A stretch of DNA of 64,000 nt, from positions 1 through 64,000 of the forward strand of contig CVRF01000003.1 of assembly GCA_001457715.1 (NCBI GenBank). Direction: 5' to 3'. Of this stretch, positions 32,262-42,881 are shown piece after piece (position 1 is the first letter of the stretch; each line of letters opens with the position of its first letter). A program made the position numbers and the translations under genes. The notes under the pieces are model-generated. The model searched no databases and was not told the DNA's origin. It saw only the letters and a program-made list of their open reading frames with translations. The stretch comes from Candidatus Providencia siddallii. GTDB lineage: Bacteria; Pseudomonadota; Gammaproteobacteria; Enterobacterales; Enterobacteriaceae.

Positions 32262-33629
32262 ATGATTACTAATAAAATTGAATTACCATATCATCCAGAT
32301 ATAGCAATAAAATACTTTACAAGAATTTATAATCAACCATGGGCAATGTTATTGCATTCAGGAAAATCAAATTACACGTTACATAAATATGATATTATTG
32401 TAGCTGAACCAATCGCAACATTACTTACATATCAAACCGGAACTATTATTTCCGACTTAAAAAAAACAAAAGTTTTTTCAAAAAAAAACCCTTTTACACT
32501 TCTTAATAATTTTATTAAAAAATATAATTTTAATTATATCATAGATCACAGAATACCATTTAACGGGGGAGCTTTAGGAATTTGGAGTTATGATTTAATA
32601 AGACACATTGAAAATATACCTAAAATATCTAAAATAGATATGTCATTTCCTGATATGGCAATAGGAATTTATTTATGGGCATTAACTGTAGATCATAATA
32701 ATAAAATAGTAATATTAACAAGCTATGATGATGCTAACGATCGATTAAAATGGTTACATACTCAAAAAATACCACATAAAAATAAATTTAAATTAAACAC
32801 GACATGGAAATCAAACATGTCAAAAAAACAATATAAACAAAAAATTAATAAAATTCATGAATATTTGCTTAACGGAGATTGTTATCAAATCAACTTAGCT
32901 CAAAGATTCAAAGCAGAATATTGTGGAGATGAATGGAATGTTTTTTTAAAATTAGTTAAAATAAATATAGCTCCATTCTCTTCATATATTTGTATTCCTG
33001 AAAATACAATAATCAGTTTTTCCCCTGAGCGATTTATTTTATTACAAAATAATAAAATACAAACACAACCGATTAAAGGGACATTGCCTCGTTTAAAAAA
33101 TATACAAAAAGATATTAATCAAATAAAAAAATTATCAAAATCAATAAAAAATCGTACAGAAAATTTAATGATTGTTGATTTGTTACGCAATGATATTGGA
33201 CGAACAGCGATACCTGGAACAATAAAAATACCTGAATTATTCAAAGTAGAAACATTTCCTGCAGTACATCACTTAGTTAGTACAATTACCGCTAATTTAT
33301 CAAATAAATATAATGCAATAAATTTACTTGAGAGCTGTTTTCCAGGTGGATCCATCACAGGAGTACCAAAAATTCGAGCAATAGAAATAATTGAAGAGCT
33401 TGAACCTCATAGAAGACATGGGTATTGCGGTGCAATAGGTTATATTGATTTTAATGGTAATATGGATACTAATATTGCTATACGAACATTAATTACATAT
33501 AAAAAACAGATTTTTTGTTGGTCTGGAGGGGGGATTATAGCTGACAGTATAGCTAACAAAGAGTATCAAGAAACACTTAATAAAATCCGTCTTATTTTAC
33601 CTTTACTTTATAAAAATAAAAATAATTAA
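32262..33629 (+). CDS. pabB: Aminodeoxychorismate synthase component I
   Basis: PabB converts chorismate, with ammonia from PabA, to 4-amino-4-deoxychorismate, the precursor of p-aminobenzoate and folate. The 455 residues match E. coli PabB (453) from the N-terminal WAMLLHSG segment to the end. The chorismate-binding core has KGTLPR near 273, ENLMIVDLLRNDIGR near 300-314, HHLVSTITA, FPGGSITGVPKIRA and the final CWSGGGIIADS. The PIKGTLPR lysine typical of PabB (rather than TrpE) is present. PabA is not in this window. With fau this suggests folate production, typical of nutritional symbionts. Confidence 0.96.
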   Translation: MITNKIELPYHPDIAIKYFTRIYNQPWAMLLHSGKSNYTLHKYDIIVAEPIATLLTYQTGTIISDLKKTKVFSKKNPFTLLNNFIKKYNFNYIIDHRIPFNGGALGIWSYDLIRHIENIPKISKIDMSFPDMAIGIYLWALTVDHNNKIVILTSYDDANDRLKWLHTQKIPHKNKFKLNTTWKSNMSKKQYKQKINKIHEYLLNGDCYQINLAQRFKAEYCGDEWNVFLKLVKINIAPFSSYICIPENTIISFSPERFILLQNNKIQTQPIKGTLPRLKNIQKDINQIKKLSKSIKNRTENLMIVDLLRNDIGRTAIPGTIKIPELFKVETFPAVHHLVSTITANLSNKYNAINLLESCFPGGSITGVPKIRAIEIIEELEPHRRHGYCGAIGYIDFNGNMDTNIAIRTLITYKKQIFCWSGGGIIADSIANKEYQETLNKIRLILPLLYKNKNN

Positions 33630-34582
33630 AATTAAATATATTTTTAAATATTAAAAAATATAAATTTTTAATAAAATTAAAAATTATAAATTACAAAACA
33701 TAAAATATTCATTTAAAAATTCACTATTATATTATTTAAATAATTAATTAAACTTTATTACACGATCAAATATACTTAAATAACTAACAAAATAAAAATT
33801 AAAAGCAAAATAAACTATCACATATATTAATTATTTAACTATTTCAAAAACACATTTAAAGACTATTATACTTTAATATAAAAAATACTTATTTTAATAC
33901 TACATTAAATTTTTTTATACTAAATTACATATATAATATTTTAATTATAGTTATAAATTAGTTAATAAAAATTAGCTAATATCATATCAAGTTCATTAAA
34001 TTTTTCTTCATTGCAGCTTATCATATTATATTTTATTTTGAATATTTATTTTATAATATATAATAAATTAACTACGTTAATAATATATAAAAAACAAACA
34101 TATTTACAAAACATCATTTGTATTGCACATCTTATATTTAAGAATAATAATTTATAAATAATACAAATTTAAATTTGTAATATAATATTTAATTATAAAC
34201 AGTAATCTATTAGAACAATCTTAATATACAAAAACCATGAAATTATTTTTAATAAAATCAATGATAAAATAATAAATTTATAAAAAATATATTTTAATTA
34301 CACATAATTTAAACAGATTTAGTTAATTTATTTTAAATTTTATATAAAACAAACAATACAATTATTCTAATAATTTATAATTAATGATACAAAGTATTAT
34401 ACAATTAATAATATAATAAGTAAATTATATTAATAATATTTTTATTAATATAATTTACTTATAAAAAACATAACTATATAATATTTTATTAAAAAAAATA
34501 AAATAATTAATTTATCTTTAAATAAAATATTTATTTAAATTCATATAAATTAATTATCACTAAACCAAGCTGATACTATTTT
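33630..34582. other. AT desert between pabB and glnA
   Basis: Nearly 1 kb of A+T-rich sequence between convergent genes. No gene is supported. A few short stretches with slightly more G+C (around 34000-34025) do not translate into anything I recognise. Confidence 0.55.
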
Positions 34583-34616
34583 AATATTTATTTTTATTTA
34601 CATAAAAATAAATATT
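34583..34616. terminator. A/T hairpin downstream of glnA
   Basis: A perfect 15-bp inverted repeat of only A and T (34583-34597 with 34602-34616, TTAC loop) lies 33 nt after the glnA stop. The T-richer side is on the plus strand, so its role as a glnA terminator is uncertain. Confidence 0.4.
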
Positions 34617-34649
34617 ATTTTATATAATTAAAAAATAAAAAATTAAATT

Positions 34650-36059
34650 TTAAACACTGTAATACATTTCAAATTCAAGTGGGTTAGGAGTTTGATTAAT
34701 ACGTTTGATATCATCAAATAATAATTTGATATATGCATCAATAGCATTATCAGTAAAAACTCCACCACGAGATAAAAACGATCTATTTTTATCCAATTGA
34801 AGTAATGATTCTTTTAACGAATTTGATACAGTAGGTATTTTTTCCTTTTCTTCTAATGATAAGTCATACAAATTCTTATCTATTGCCTCACCTGGGTGAA
34901 TTTTATTAATTATTCCATCTATACCAGCCATTAATTGAGCAGAAAACGCTAAATATGGATTCGCGGATGGATCAGGAAATCTAACTTCAATGCGACATGA
35001 TTTTTTACTTAAAGATACTGGAATACGAATAGATGATGATCTATTACGAATAGAATAAGTTAACATAACTGGTGCTTCAAAACCAGGAACAAGACGTTTA
35101 TAAGAATTAGTTGTTGGATTTGTAAATGCGTTTAATGTACGAGCATGTTTAATTATACCTCCTATATAATATAATGATATTTCAGATAAACCTCCATATT
35201 TATTACCTGAAAATATATTAATTCCATTTTTTAATAAAGACATATGACAATGCATACCTGAACCGTTATCATTTATAAGTGGTTTTGGCATAAAAGTAGC
35301 AGTTTTACCATAAGAATTAGCAACATTATGAACTACATATTTATAAATCTGAGTTTCATCAGCTTTTTTAGTCATTGTATTAAAACGAGTTGATATTTCG
35401 TTCTGACCTGCTGTAGCTACTTCATGGTGATGAGTTTCAACAATTAAACCCATAGTTTCCATAGTAGAACACATCGCTGAACGTAAATTTTGTGATGAAT
35501 CTATTGGTGGAATAGGAAAATACCCTTTTCCAATTCCAGGTCTATGTCCTTTATTACCACCTTTATATTTTGAACCAGTATTCCAAGCAGCTTCTATATC
35601 ATCAATATAATAATAACTGCTATGCATATAATTCCCAAATCTTATATCATCAAACACAAAAAACTCTAATTCTGGACCAAAAAAAACTACATCAGCAATA
35701 CCAGTAGTTAACAAAAATTTTTCTGCACGTTTAGAAATAGTTCTTGGGTCTTTATCATAACCTTGCATTGTACAAGGCTCTAAGATATCACAACGAATAA
35801 TTAACGTCTTATCGGCAAAAAATGGATCTAATATTACCGTTGATGGATCAGGCAGTAATACCATATCAGATTCATTAATACTTTTCCATCCAGATATTGA
35901 TGAGCCATCAAACATTTTCCCTTTATTAAAAAGATCTTCATCTATCTGATTAGTAGAAATAGTAATGTGTTGATCTTTTCCTTTTGTATCTGTGAAACGT
36001 AAATCTATAAATTTAATATGACTATTTTCAATCAACGATAAAATATTTTTAATTGACAT
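34650..36059 (-). CDS. glnA: Glutamine synthetase type I
   Basis: A dodecameric cytosolic enzyme that makes glutamine from glutamate, ammonia and ATP. I start it at 36059, where [20 protein letters not shown] follows an AAGGAA site and gives 469 residues, the E. coli length. An in-frame ATG 12 codons upstream has no support. [15 protein letters not shown], the metal-site [23 protein letters not shown] and [11 protein letters not shown] are all present. The adenylylation-site Tyr in [10 protein letters not shown] is kept, although glnE is not in this window. The neighbouring glnL and glnG are missing, and glnD is deleted from its usual site next to dapD, so nitrogen control looks dismantled. 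Confidence 0.97.
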   Translation of the reverse strand: MSIKNILSLIENSHIKFIDLRFTDTKGKDQHITISTNQIDEDLFNKGKMFDGSSISGWKSINESDMVLLPDPSTVILDPFFADKTLIIRCDILEPCTMQGYDKDPRTISKRAEKFLLTTGIADVVFFGPELEFFVFDDIRFGNYMHSSYYYIDDIEAAWNTGSKYKGGNKGHRPGIGKGYFPIPPIDSSQNLRSAMCSTMETMGLIVETHHHEVATAGQNEISTRFNTMTKKADETQIYKYVVHNVANSYGKTATFMPKPLINDNGSGMHCHMSLLKNGINIFSGNKYGGLSEISLYYIGGIIKHARTLNAFTNPTTNSYKRLVPGFEAPVMLTYSIRNRSSSIRIPVSLSKKSCRIEVRFPDPSANPYLAFSAQLMAGIDGIINKIHPGEAIDKNLYDLSLEEKEKIPTVSNSLKESLLQLDKNRSFLSRGGVFTDNAIDAYIKLLFDDIKRINQTPNPLEFEMYYSV

Positions 36060-36876
36060 TTCTAATTCCTTGAATTTACAACAAAAAAAATACAATACTA
36101 TTATATAGTAATCTTATAAAATAAAAAACACAGTTTACTAAATATAAATATTATGTTAGCTGTAATTTATAAAATATTAAATTATATAAAAAATAATTTT
36201 TACAATTTAATAAATCTTAATAATTGAATTTATTTAATAAAATTAATCAATTCATATACTATTTAATATTTATAATTAATAATCAAATATTACTATTATT
36301 TATATTATTTACAAGACTGTTTATTTTTTTTTAAAAAAATAATTATTAAAATATATTCACTTTTTTAATTACTTTAATAAAACATTCAAAAATATATTTT
36401 TTAATAAAAAAATATTAAATTATAAAAAATAAAAATTCTTTATAAAAATTAATATTCTTATAATTCATATAAATATGAATATTAAATTATTCTACAATAA
36501 ACTAAACAATGTCTTAATTAAAATATTTAAATAAAATTATAAAACAACATTTTTATAAATTCTTGCATAGTTTTATACATCTAAATTTAAAAATATTAGT
36601 TTCAATAATGTTTTTTATTAAAAATATTATTTTTTTTTAAATTATATTAAGATACTTTTAAATAAACATATTATATTTAATATTTTTTTAATTTTATTAA
36701 ATAACTATACGTTACTATAAACATAATTTTATTATAATTAATTTTAAATAAAACAATTATTAAATATTATATTTTATTTTTTAATATATAAAGAAGTTTA
36801 TTACAACAAATAATACATGTAATTATTTTTATTATTTTTTTTCAACTAAATATAATTTTTACAAAATATCTATAAA
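36060..36876. other. AT-rich spacer between glnA and dapD
   Basis: About 0.8 kb of A+T with no gene. The glnA promoter should be at its left end. I see no sigma-54 type GG-N10-GC element. Confidence 0.55.
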
Positions 36877-37701
36877 TTATTTAATATCCCTTAAAAATTT
36901 ATTTATACTAATTTTAGTGTTAGTTTTTTCATCAACTTTTTTTACTATAACAGCGCAATAAAGGTTAAAATTTCCACATTTCGATGGAACGCTACCAGAA
37001 ACAACAACAGACCCAGTGGGAATTCTACCATAAAAAATTTTCCCGTTTTCACGATCATAAATTTTTGTACTTTTACTCAAAAAAACACCCATTGAAATAA
37101 CAGAACCTTCTTCAATAATAACCCCTTCAGCAATCTCTGACCTTGCACCGATAAAACAATTATCTTCAATAATTGTAGGATTATCTTGTATTGGTTCAAG
37201 CACACCGCCTATCCCAACACCACCAGATAAATGAACATTTTTACCTATTTGAGCACAAGAACCAACCGTAGACCAAGTATCAATCATTGTCCCTTCATCA
37301 ATATATGCTCCAATATTTATATAAGATGGCATCAAAACAGTATTTCTCCCGATAAAAACTCCTTTTCGTACAGTTGCAGGTGGTACAACACGAAAACATT
37401 CTTTTTTAAACCTATCATGATTATAATCAGAAAATTTCATAGAAATTTTATCAAAATATCTATTTTCTGCAGTTCCAATTACTTTATTATCATTAATAAT
37501 AAATGATAACAATATAGCTTTTTTTAACCATTGATTAGTAACCCAAACACCAGAAATTTTTTCTGCAACACGTAACTGTCCGGTATCTAACAAATAAATA
37601 ATTTCCAATACAGATTTTTTTAATTGTGAAGAAACACTATTCGGTGTAATTTTATCTTTAATATCAAACGAATCTTCTATTATTTTTCTTAATTTATGCA
37701 T
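36877..37701 (-). CDS. dapD: Tetrahydrodipicolinate N-succinyltransferase
   Basis: This enzyme succinylates tetrahydrodipicolinate on the route to meso-diaminopimelate (peptidoglycan) and lysine. The 274 residues equal E. coli DapD. The N-terminal helical domain is followed from about 100 by a left-handed beta-helix of hexapeptide repeats ([49 protein letters not shown]) and a short C-terminal cap. AGAGGA precedes the ATG. In E. coli glnD and map follow. Here glnD has been lost. Confidence 0.97.
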   Translation of the reverse strand: MHKLRKIIEDSFDIKDKITPNSVSSQLKKSVLEIIYLLDTGQLRVAEKISGVWVTNQWLKKAILLSFIINDNKVIGTAENRYFDKISMKFSDYNHDRFKKECFRVVPPATVRKGVFIGRNTVLMPSYINIGAYIDEGTMIDTWSTVGSCAQIGKNVHLSGGVGIGGVLEPIQDNPTIIEDNCFIGARSEIAEGVIIEEGSVISMGVFLSKSTKIYDRENGKIFYGRIPTGSVVVSGSVPSKCGNFNLYCAVIVKKVDEKTNTKISINKFLRDIK

Positions 37702-38328
37702 TAAAATCCTCTTTAAAAAAATATAATTTGCAACTATTTTAGTTTAAATTTAAAAAACATATTTTTATAAACTTATTTTAATTTTATATAATTTTTATAA
37801 AATAGAATAAATATAATATTAACAAAAAGCTTTTTCTTAAACAATTTTTTTTAAAATTTCAAACATATAATTATAAAATACATATAATTGATTAACATTT
37901 ATTTAAATAATGTTGTTTTATAAAAAATAAAAATCATAATCTAACTAAACAATAAAATATTTTTTAAAAATCAAATTTAAAACAAATAATAATAGTTTTA
38001 AAAAAAATATTTTCGATAATTATCCAGAATTAACTAATTTGTTATTAAATTAATAATTAACTTATTAAGTTAAACAAAACAAGATAAATAAACGATTAAA
38101 TTTATAAGAAATCAATATTTTAAAATATTTATAAAACTTAAAATTTATTTTTTAATTTATCAGAATTAATTTTATTACAAAAAATTTAAGTATAATTTTT
38201 AAAAATCTTTTTAAAAAATTAGAATTATATAATTTAATTATTAATTAATTCAATGAAGCAAATTAATTATCAAATTTAAATTCAATATTTTCATAAATAC
38301 AAATATCTAAAAAATAACTAATTAAAAA
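37702..38328. other. AT-rich gap where glnD is expected
   Basis: Between dapD and map E. coli has the 2.7-kb glnD gene. Only about 0.63 kb of almost pure A+T remains, with no readable nucleotidyltransferase or HD motif. The deletion appears complete. Confidence 0.65.
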
Positions 38329-39123
38329 TTATTCATTAATCAGTACAGATGAAGAAAAAGGTTCATCATCACGTAACGTAAGAATTTCACAACCTTTATT
38401 TGTTACTACTAAAGTATGCTCATATTGAGCAGACCAGCTTCTATCTTTTGTTTTTACAGTCCAACCATCACTCATTATTCGTATATTAGAATCACCAAAA
38501 TTAACCATAGGTTCGATAGTAAAAGCCATTCCTTCCTGTAAAATAATATTTCTATCTTCTGATTCGTAATGAAGAACTTGTGGTTCTTCATGAAAATTTC
38601 TCCCAATTCCATGTCCACAATATTCACGTACTATTGATAAATTATATTTTTCAACAAATTCCTGAATTGCTTTTCCAATAGTGTATAAACGTATACCTGG
38701 TTTCACCATCAGTATCGCTAAATACAAACTATTTTGAGCTATTTGACAGAGCTTTTTTCCTTGAATTGTTGAATTTCCAACAAAAAACATTTTAGAAGTA
38801 TCTCCATAAAATCCATCTTTAATTACAGTAACATCTATATTAACTATATCACCGTCTCTTAATATTTTACTATCACTTGGAATACCGTGACATATAACAT
38901 CATTTACTGATATACAAACAGATTTAGGAAAACCCTTATAATTAAAACACGCAGGAATTGCTTTCTGTACATCAATTATATATTTATGACAAATATAATC
39001 AAGTTTAGAAGTTTTAACTCCTGGTATAATATAAGGAGTAATTATTTTTAACACATCTGACGCTAACTTTCCAGCAATACGCATTTTTTGTATGTCTTTT
39101 TCAGATTTTATAATAATAGACAT
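38329..39123 (-). CDS. map: Methionine aminopeptidase
   Basis: A type I metallopeptidase that removes initiator methionine from nascent proteins. The 264 residues match the E. coli enzyme. Metal ligands appear in order: NIDVTVIKDGFYGDTSKMF (two Asp), GHGIGRNFHEEPQVLHY (His) and EGMAFTIEPM (Glu), with the last Glu in SAQYEHTLVVT. It is divergent from rpsB, exactly as in E. coli. Confidence 0.98.
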   Translation of the reverse strand: MSIIIKSEKDIQKMRIAGKLASDVLKIITPYIIPGVKTSKLDYICHKYIIDVQKAIPACFNYKGFPKSVCISVNDVICHGIPSDSKILRDGDIVNIDVTVIKDGFYGDTSKMFFVGNSTIQGKKLCQIAQNSLYLAILMVKPGIRLYTIGKAIQEFVEKYNLSIVREYCGHGIGRNFHEEPQVLHYESEDRNIILQEGMAFTIEPMVNFGDSNIRIMSDGWTVKTKDRSWSAQYEHTLVVTNKGCEILTLRDDEPFSSSVLINE

Positions 39124-39507
39124 ATATTATCCAGTATGCAAAATAAAACTAAAAACATAATCATATGTTAATAACATTAATTATTTTTTTAAATTATAAA
39201 AAATAATAAATATATAAATTTACTTTATTATATCAAATTTATTGATAAAAAATAACAAAAGTTGGTTTATAAAATATATTTATGATATAAAATAATTCAC
39301 TTCCATTATTTTAGATCATCTTTTGTATAAAATTAATATATAAATGAACTAATAAAATGGTTGATATTTTGTTTTCAGCTAAATTCACATATTAATATGC
39401 ATTAATCAATTCACAGACATATTTATATGTTCTTAAAAATAAATAATATATATAAACTAACATTTATAAACATAACACTAAATATTTAAATTTACATGAG
39501 GTATTAA
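39124..39507. promoter_or_regulatory. Divergent map/rpsB promoter and rpsB leader region
   Basis: This 384-base region must hold the promoters for map and for the rpsB-tsf operon. In gammaproteobacteria the rpsB leader is a structured RNA that S2 uses for autoregulation. The part from about 39355 to 39425 is less A/T-extreme than its surroundings (TGGTTGATATTTTG, CAGCTAA, ATATGCATTAA, CACAGACAT), which would fit a conserved leader, but I cannot draw the fold with confidence. The rpsB ribosome site GAGGT is clear. Confidence 0.4.
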
Positions 39508-40233
39508 ATGGAAACCATTTCCATGCACGATATGTTGCAAGCTGGAGTACACTTTGGTCACCAAACTCGCTATTGGAACCCAAAAATGAAACCTTTTATT
39601 TATGGTGCCCGCAACAAAATTCATATTATTAATTTAGAAAAAACTATTCCAATGTTTAAAAAAGCTTTATCTGAGCTAACTAAAATAGCTTATTATAAAG
39701 GTAAAATTCTTTTTGTTGGTACAAAACGCGCTGCACATGAGGAAATAAAAAAAACTGCTATTGACTGTCATCAATATTTCGTAAGTTATAGATGGCTCGG
39801 AGGTATGTTAACTAATTGGAAAACAGTACGTCAATCAATTAATCGTTTAAAAGATCTAGAAAAACAATCACAAGACGGAACTTTTGATAAGTTAACAAAA
39901 AAAGAAGCATTAATACATACTCGTGAACTTAAAAAACTAGAAAATAGTCTAGGTGGCATTAAAAATATGGGTGGATTACCTGATGCTTTGTTTATTATCG
40001 ACGCAGACTATGAACATATTGCTATCAAAGAAGCAAATAACTTAGGTATCCCTGTATTCGCTATTGTTGATACTAACTCAAATCCTAATGGAATTGATTA
40101 CGTAATTCCTGGAAATGATGACGCTATTCGCGCAATCAGATTATATATGAACATTATAACAGTTACTATTAATAGAAAAAATTTACAAGATACTTCTAAC
40201 CAAATAGAATGTTTAATAAAAACTGAAATTTAA
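39508..40233 (+). CDS. rpsB: 30S ribosomal protein S2
   Basis: A structural protein of the 30S subunit that in E. coli also represses its own operon. The 241 residues equal the E. coli length. It begins [27 protein letters not shown] and contains [34 protein letters not shown] and [13 protein letters not shown]. The ATG is preceded by GAGGT. It heads a conserved run through dxr. Confidence 0.99.
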   Translation: METISMHDMLQAGVHFGHQTRYWNPKMKPFIYGARNKIHIINLEKTIPMFKKALSELTKIAYYKGKILFVGTKRAAHEEIKKTAIDCHQYFVSYRWLGGMLTNWKTVRQSINRLKDLEKQSQDGTFDKLTKKEALIHTRELKKLENSLGGIKNMGGLPDALFIIDADYEHIAIKEANNLGIPVFAIVDTNSNPNGIDYVIPGNDDAIRAIRLYMNIITVTINRKNLQDTSNQIECLIKTEI

Positions 40234-40395
40234 AATTTTAATTACTATTTTAAATCTAATAAAACTATAATTTACTTACATAATTTTTTAAATTTATCAA
40301 AAGATATATTATGAAAATTAAATTCAAAATAGATTTAATAAATAGTAGTTGTTACTATATAATTTTTTTATAAGATATATAGAGGAATAAATTAT

Positions 40396-41250
40396 ATGCA
40401 TGTAACTACAGCTACTTTAATAAAAGAACTACGAAAACTAACTGGATCCGGTATAGTTGAGTGTAAAAAAGCTTTAATTGAAGCAGGTAATAATATTAAT
40501 TTAGCAATCGACAACTTACGTAAATCAGGTCAAATAATTGCCGCTAAAAAAGCAAATCGCATCACAGCAGAAGGGGTAATTATGATTGAGGTTTTTAATA
40601 ATGAAAAATCTGGTGCAATAATCGAACTTAATTGTGAAAGTGACTTTGTTTCTAATGAAAAAAATTTTTTAACTTTTGGAAAAAATATTTTAACAACGAT
40701 AGTTACAAACAAAAATAATAATTTTGATGAATTAAAAATTAAATTTGAAAATTCTCGTGCAATTTTAATTAATAAAATAGGAGAAAACGTAAATATACGT
40801 AGAATAGCAATTTTAAATGGTTTACAAATAGGCAGTTATTTACATGGAAAGCGTATTGGTGTTTTAGTTGCTGCTGAAAACGCATCTAAAGAATCATTAA
40901 AACATATCGCTATGCATATCGCTGCAAGTAAACCTGAATATATAACTCAAAAAGATATTCCACTTAATATTATCGATCATGAAAATCAAATACAATCAGA
41001 AATTGCAATAAAATCTGGTAAATCATATGAAATATCTAAAAAAATAATTGCAGGACGTATTAATAAATTTATGAATGAAATATCTTTAACTGGACAATCT
41101 TTCATTATAAACCCAAACAAAACTGTTGGTGATTTTATAAAAGAAAAAAATATAAAAATAACTGAATTTATTCGTTTCGAAGTTGGTGAAGGTATATCAA
41201 AAATTAAAACTGATTTCGTATCAGAAGTAGCTAAACTTAGCAAACAATAA
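40396..41250 (+). CDS. tsf: Elongation factor Ts
   Basis: The guanine-nucleotide exchange factor for EF-Tu. The 284-residue protein (E. coli 283) has the N-terminal UBA-like domain with ELRKLTGSGIVECKKALIEA and the core with ELNCESDFVSNEKNF and HIAASKPEYI. The coiled-coil and C-terminal segments are also present. AGAGGAA precedes the ATG. It lies 162 nt after rpsB, and a good terminator follows, so rpsB-tsf is probably one unit separate from pyrH. Confidence 0.98.
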   Translation: MHVTTATLIKELRKLTGSGIVECKKALIEAGNNINLAIDNLRKSGQIIAAKKANRITAEGVIMIEVFNNEKSGAIIELNCESDFVSNEKNFLTFGKNILTTIVTNKNNNFDELKIKFENSRAILINKIGENVNIRRIAILNGLQIGSYLHGKRIGVLVAAENASKESLKHIAMHIAASKPEYITQKDIPLNIIDHENQIQSEIAIKSGKSYEISKKIIAGRINKFMNEISLTGQSFIINPNKTVGDFIKEKNIKITEFIRFEVGEGISKIKTDFVSEVAKLSKQ

Positions 41251-41255
41251 AATTG

Positions 41256-41287
41256 TTAAGCCGTCACAACTTTGACGGCTTAATTTT
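41256..41287 (+). terminator. Intrinsic terminator after tsf
   Basis: A perfect 11-bp stem (TTAAGCCGTCA at 41256-41266 with TGACGGCTTAA at 41273-41283) is followed by TTTT and starts 5 nt after the tsf stop. The outer part resembles the gapA hairpin. Confidence 0.88.
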
Positions 41288-41405
41288 ATAATAGGTTATT
41301 CAATCATATTATTTAATATACAATCATACTAACATTAATTTAAGTTTTTAAATACAGTTTGTATTTAATATTTATTTTAAATAAATAACCTATTTAGGAA
41401 GCGCA

Positions 41406-42134
41406 ATGACAACTAGCGCAAAACTTATTTATCAACGTATTTTGCTTAAACTAAGTGGTGAAGCTTTACTAGGAAAAGAGTCTTTTGGTATAGATTTTAA
41501 CGCTTTAACACTTATAGCTCAAGAAATTAAAATACTTGTAAATTTAGGAATACAAATAGGTGTTGTCGTTGGTGGCGGTAATCTATTTCGTGGTTCTGGT
41601 TTAATGAAAACAGGAATAAATCGTGTTGTTTGTGATCAAATGGGTATGCTAGCTACTATTATGAATGGACTTGCTATAAAAGATGCTCTTAATCGTATTC
41701 ATGTAAAAACAAGATTAATGTCAGCAATACCATTAAATAGTATTTGTGATATTTATAACTCAGATTACGCTTTAAAACTATTACATGATAATAATATTAT
41801 CATTTTTTCTGCAGGAATAGGAAATCCATTTTTTACAACAGACTCTGCTGCATGTTTACGTGGTGTTGAAATTAAAGCTGATATAATATTAAAAGCAACA
41901 AATGTTGATGGTGTTTATTCTTCAGATCCAAATAAAGATCATAAAGCAATTATGTATAAAAAATTAAATTTCAAAGAAGCATTAAAACAAGAATTAAGAA
42001 TTATGGACTTAACAGCGTTTGCATTAGCGCGCGATCATAATTTACCTATTCGTATTTTTAATATGAACAAACCAGATATTTTACGTCGAATTGCGCTTGG
42101 TGAAAACGAAGGAACGCTTATTTCTAATGATTAA
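41406..42134 (+). CDS. pyrH: Uridylate kinase
   Basis: Phosphorylates UMP to UDP, a cytosolic step of pyrimidine nucleotide synthesis. The 242-residue amino-acid-kinase-fold protein (E. coli 241) has [11 protein letters not shown] near 13-23, [14 protein letters not shown] near 52-65, [12 protein letters not shown] and [13 protein letters not shown] near 164-176. TTAGGAAG precedes the ATG. It is followed by frr, as in E. coli. Confidence 0.98.
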   Translation: MTTSAKLIYQRILLKLSGEALLGKESFGIDFNALTLIAQEIKILVNLGIQIGVVVGGGNLFRGSGLMKTGINRVVCDQMGMLATIMNGLAIKDALNRIHVKTRLMSAIPLNSICDIYNSDYALKLLHDNNIIIFSAGIGNPFFTTDSAACLRGVEIKADIILKATNVDGVYSSDPNKDHKAIMYKKLNFKEALKQELRIMDLTAFALARDHNLPIRIFNMNKPDILRRIALGENEGTLISND

Positions 42135-42223
42135 ATCTAAATAAAATAATTAAATATAATATATTAATCCTCATAAATAACTTAGAAAACTCATTCAAAT
42201 AACCTAGTTTTAAGGATTCAAAC

Positions 42224-42781
42224 GTGATTAACATAATCCATACAAATACTAAAGAACGCATGAAAAAAAGCTTAGATACATTAAAAAACCAAATTAGTAA
42301 AATAAGAACAGGATATGCCTCTCCAAACATATTGGATAATATTATGGTAGAATATTACGGAATGCCAGTACCTATTCGTCAATTGTCAAATATAACAGTA
42401 GAAAATGCAAACACACTACTAATTTCTATTTTTGATAATAAAGCAGCAAATGCTATTAAAAAAGCTATTTTAACATCAAATTTAGATCTAAACCCATCAT
42501 TAATAGGTAATATTATTCGAGTTAAAATACCTCCTTTAACTGAAGAACGTAGAAGAAAAATTATCAAAATAATTAAAAACGATGCAGAACAAAATCGCAT
42601 TGCTATACGTAATATTCGACGTGACGCAAACGATAAAATTAAATCTTTATTTAAAAATAAAGAAATTACTGAAGATGATGAAAAACGCTCACAAAATTAC
42701 ATTCAAAAAATAACAGATGATTTTATAAAAAAAATTGATAAAATTTTAATACAAAAAGAAACTGAATTATTAAAATTTTAA
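42224..42781 (+). CDS. frr: Ribosome recycling factor
   Basis: RRF splits post-termination ribosomes with EF-G. The 185 residues equal the E. coli length. Conserved segments are KNQISKIRTGYASPNILD, VEYYGMPVPIRQLSN, IRVKIPPLTEERRRK and RNIRRDANDKIKSL. Translation starts at GTG with TAAGGA upstream. A very long perfect hairpin follows in the short gap to dxr. Confidence 0.98.
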   Translation: MINIIHTNTKERMKKSLDTLKNQISKIRTGYASPNILDNIMVEYYGMPVPIRQLSNITVENANTLLISIFDNKAANAIKKAILTSNLDLNPSLIGNIIRVKIPPLTEERRRKIIKIIKNDAEQNRIAIRNIRRDANDKIKSLFKNKEITEDDEKRSQNYIQKITDDFIKKIDKILIQKETELLKF

Positions 42782-42791
42782 TCAATATTGA

Positions 42792-42845
42792 TACTTAAAG
42801 CCACAAATGAATGTTTTTAAAAGCATTCATTTGTGGCTTTAAGTA
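42792..42845 (+). terminator. 22-bp perfect hairpin between frr and dxr
   Basis: The arms at 42792-42813 and 42824-42845 are exact reverse complements over 22 bp, with a 10-nt loop (TTTTTAAAAG). It starts 11 nt after the frr stop and ends 37 nt before the dxr ATG. No T-tract follows, so it may act as a terminator, an mRNA stabiliser or a processing site. Confidence 0.7.
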
Positions 42846-42881
42846 TTTACAATATAGTATTAATATAGAGCATTGATCACT

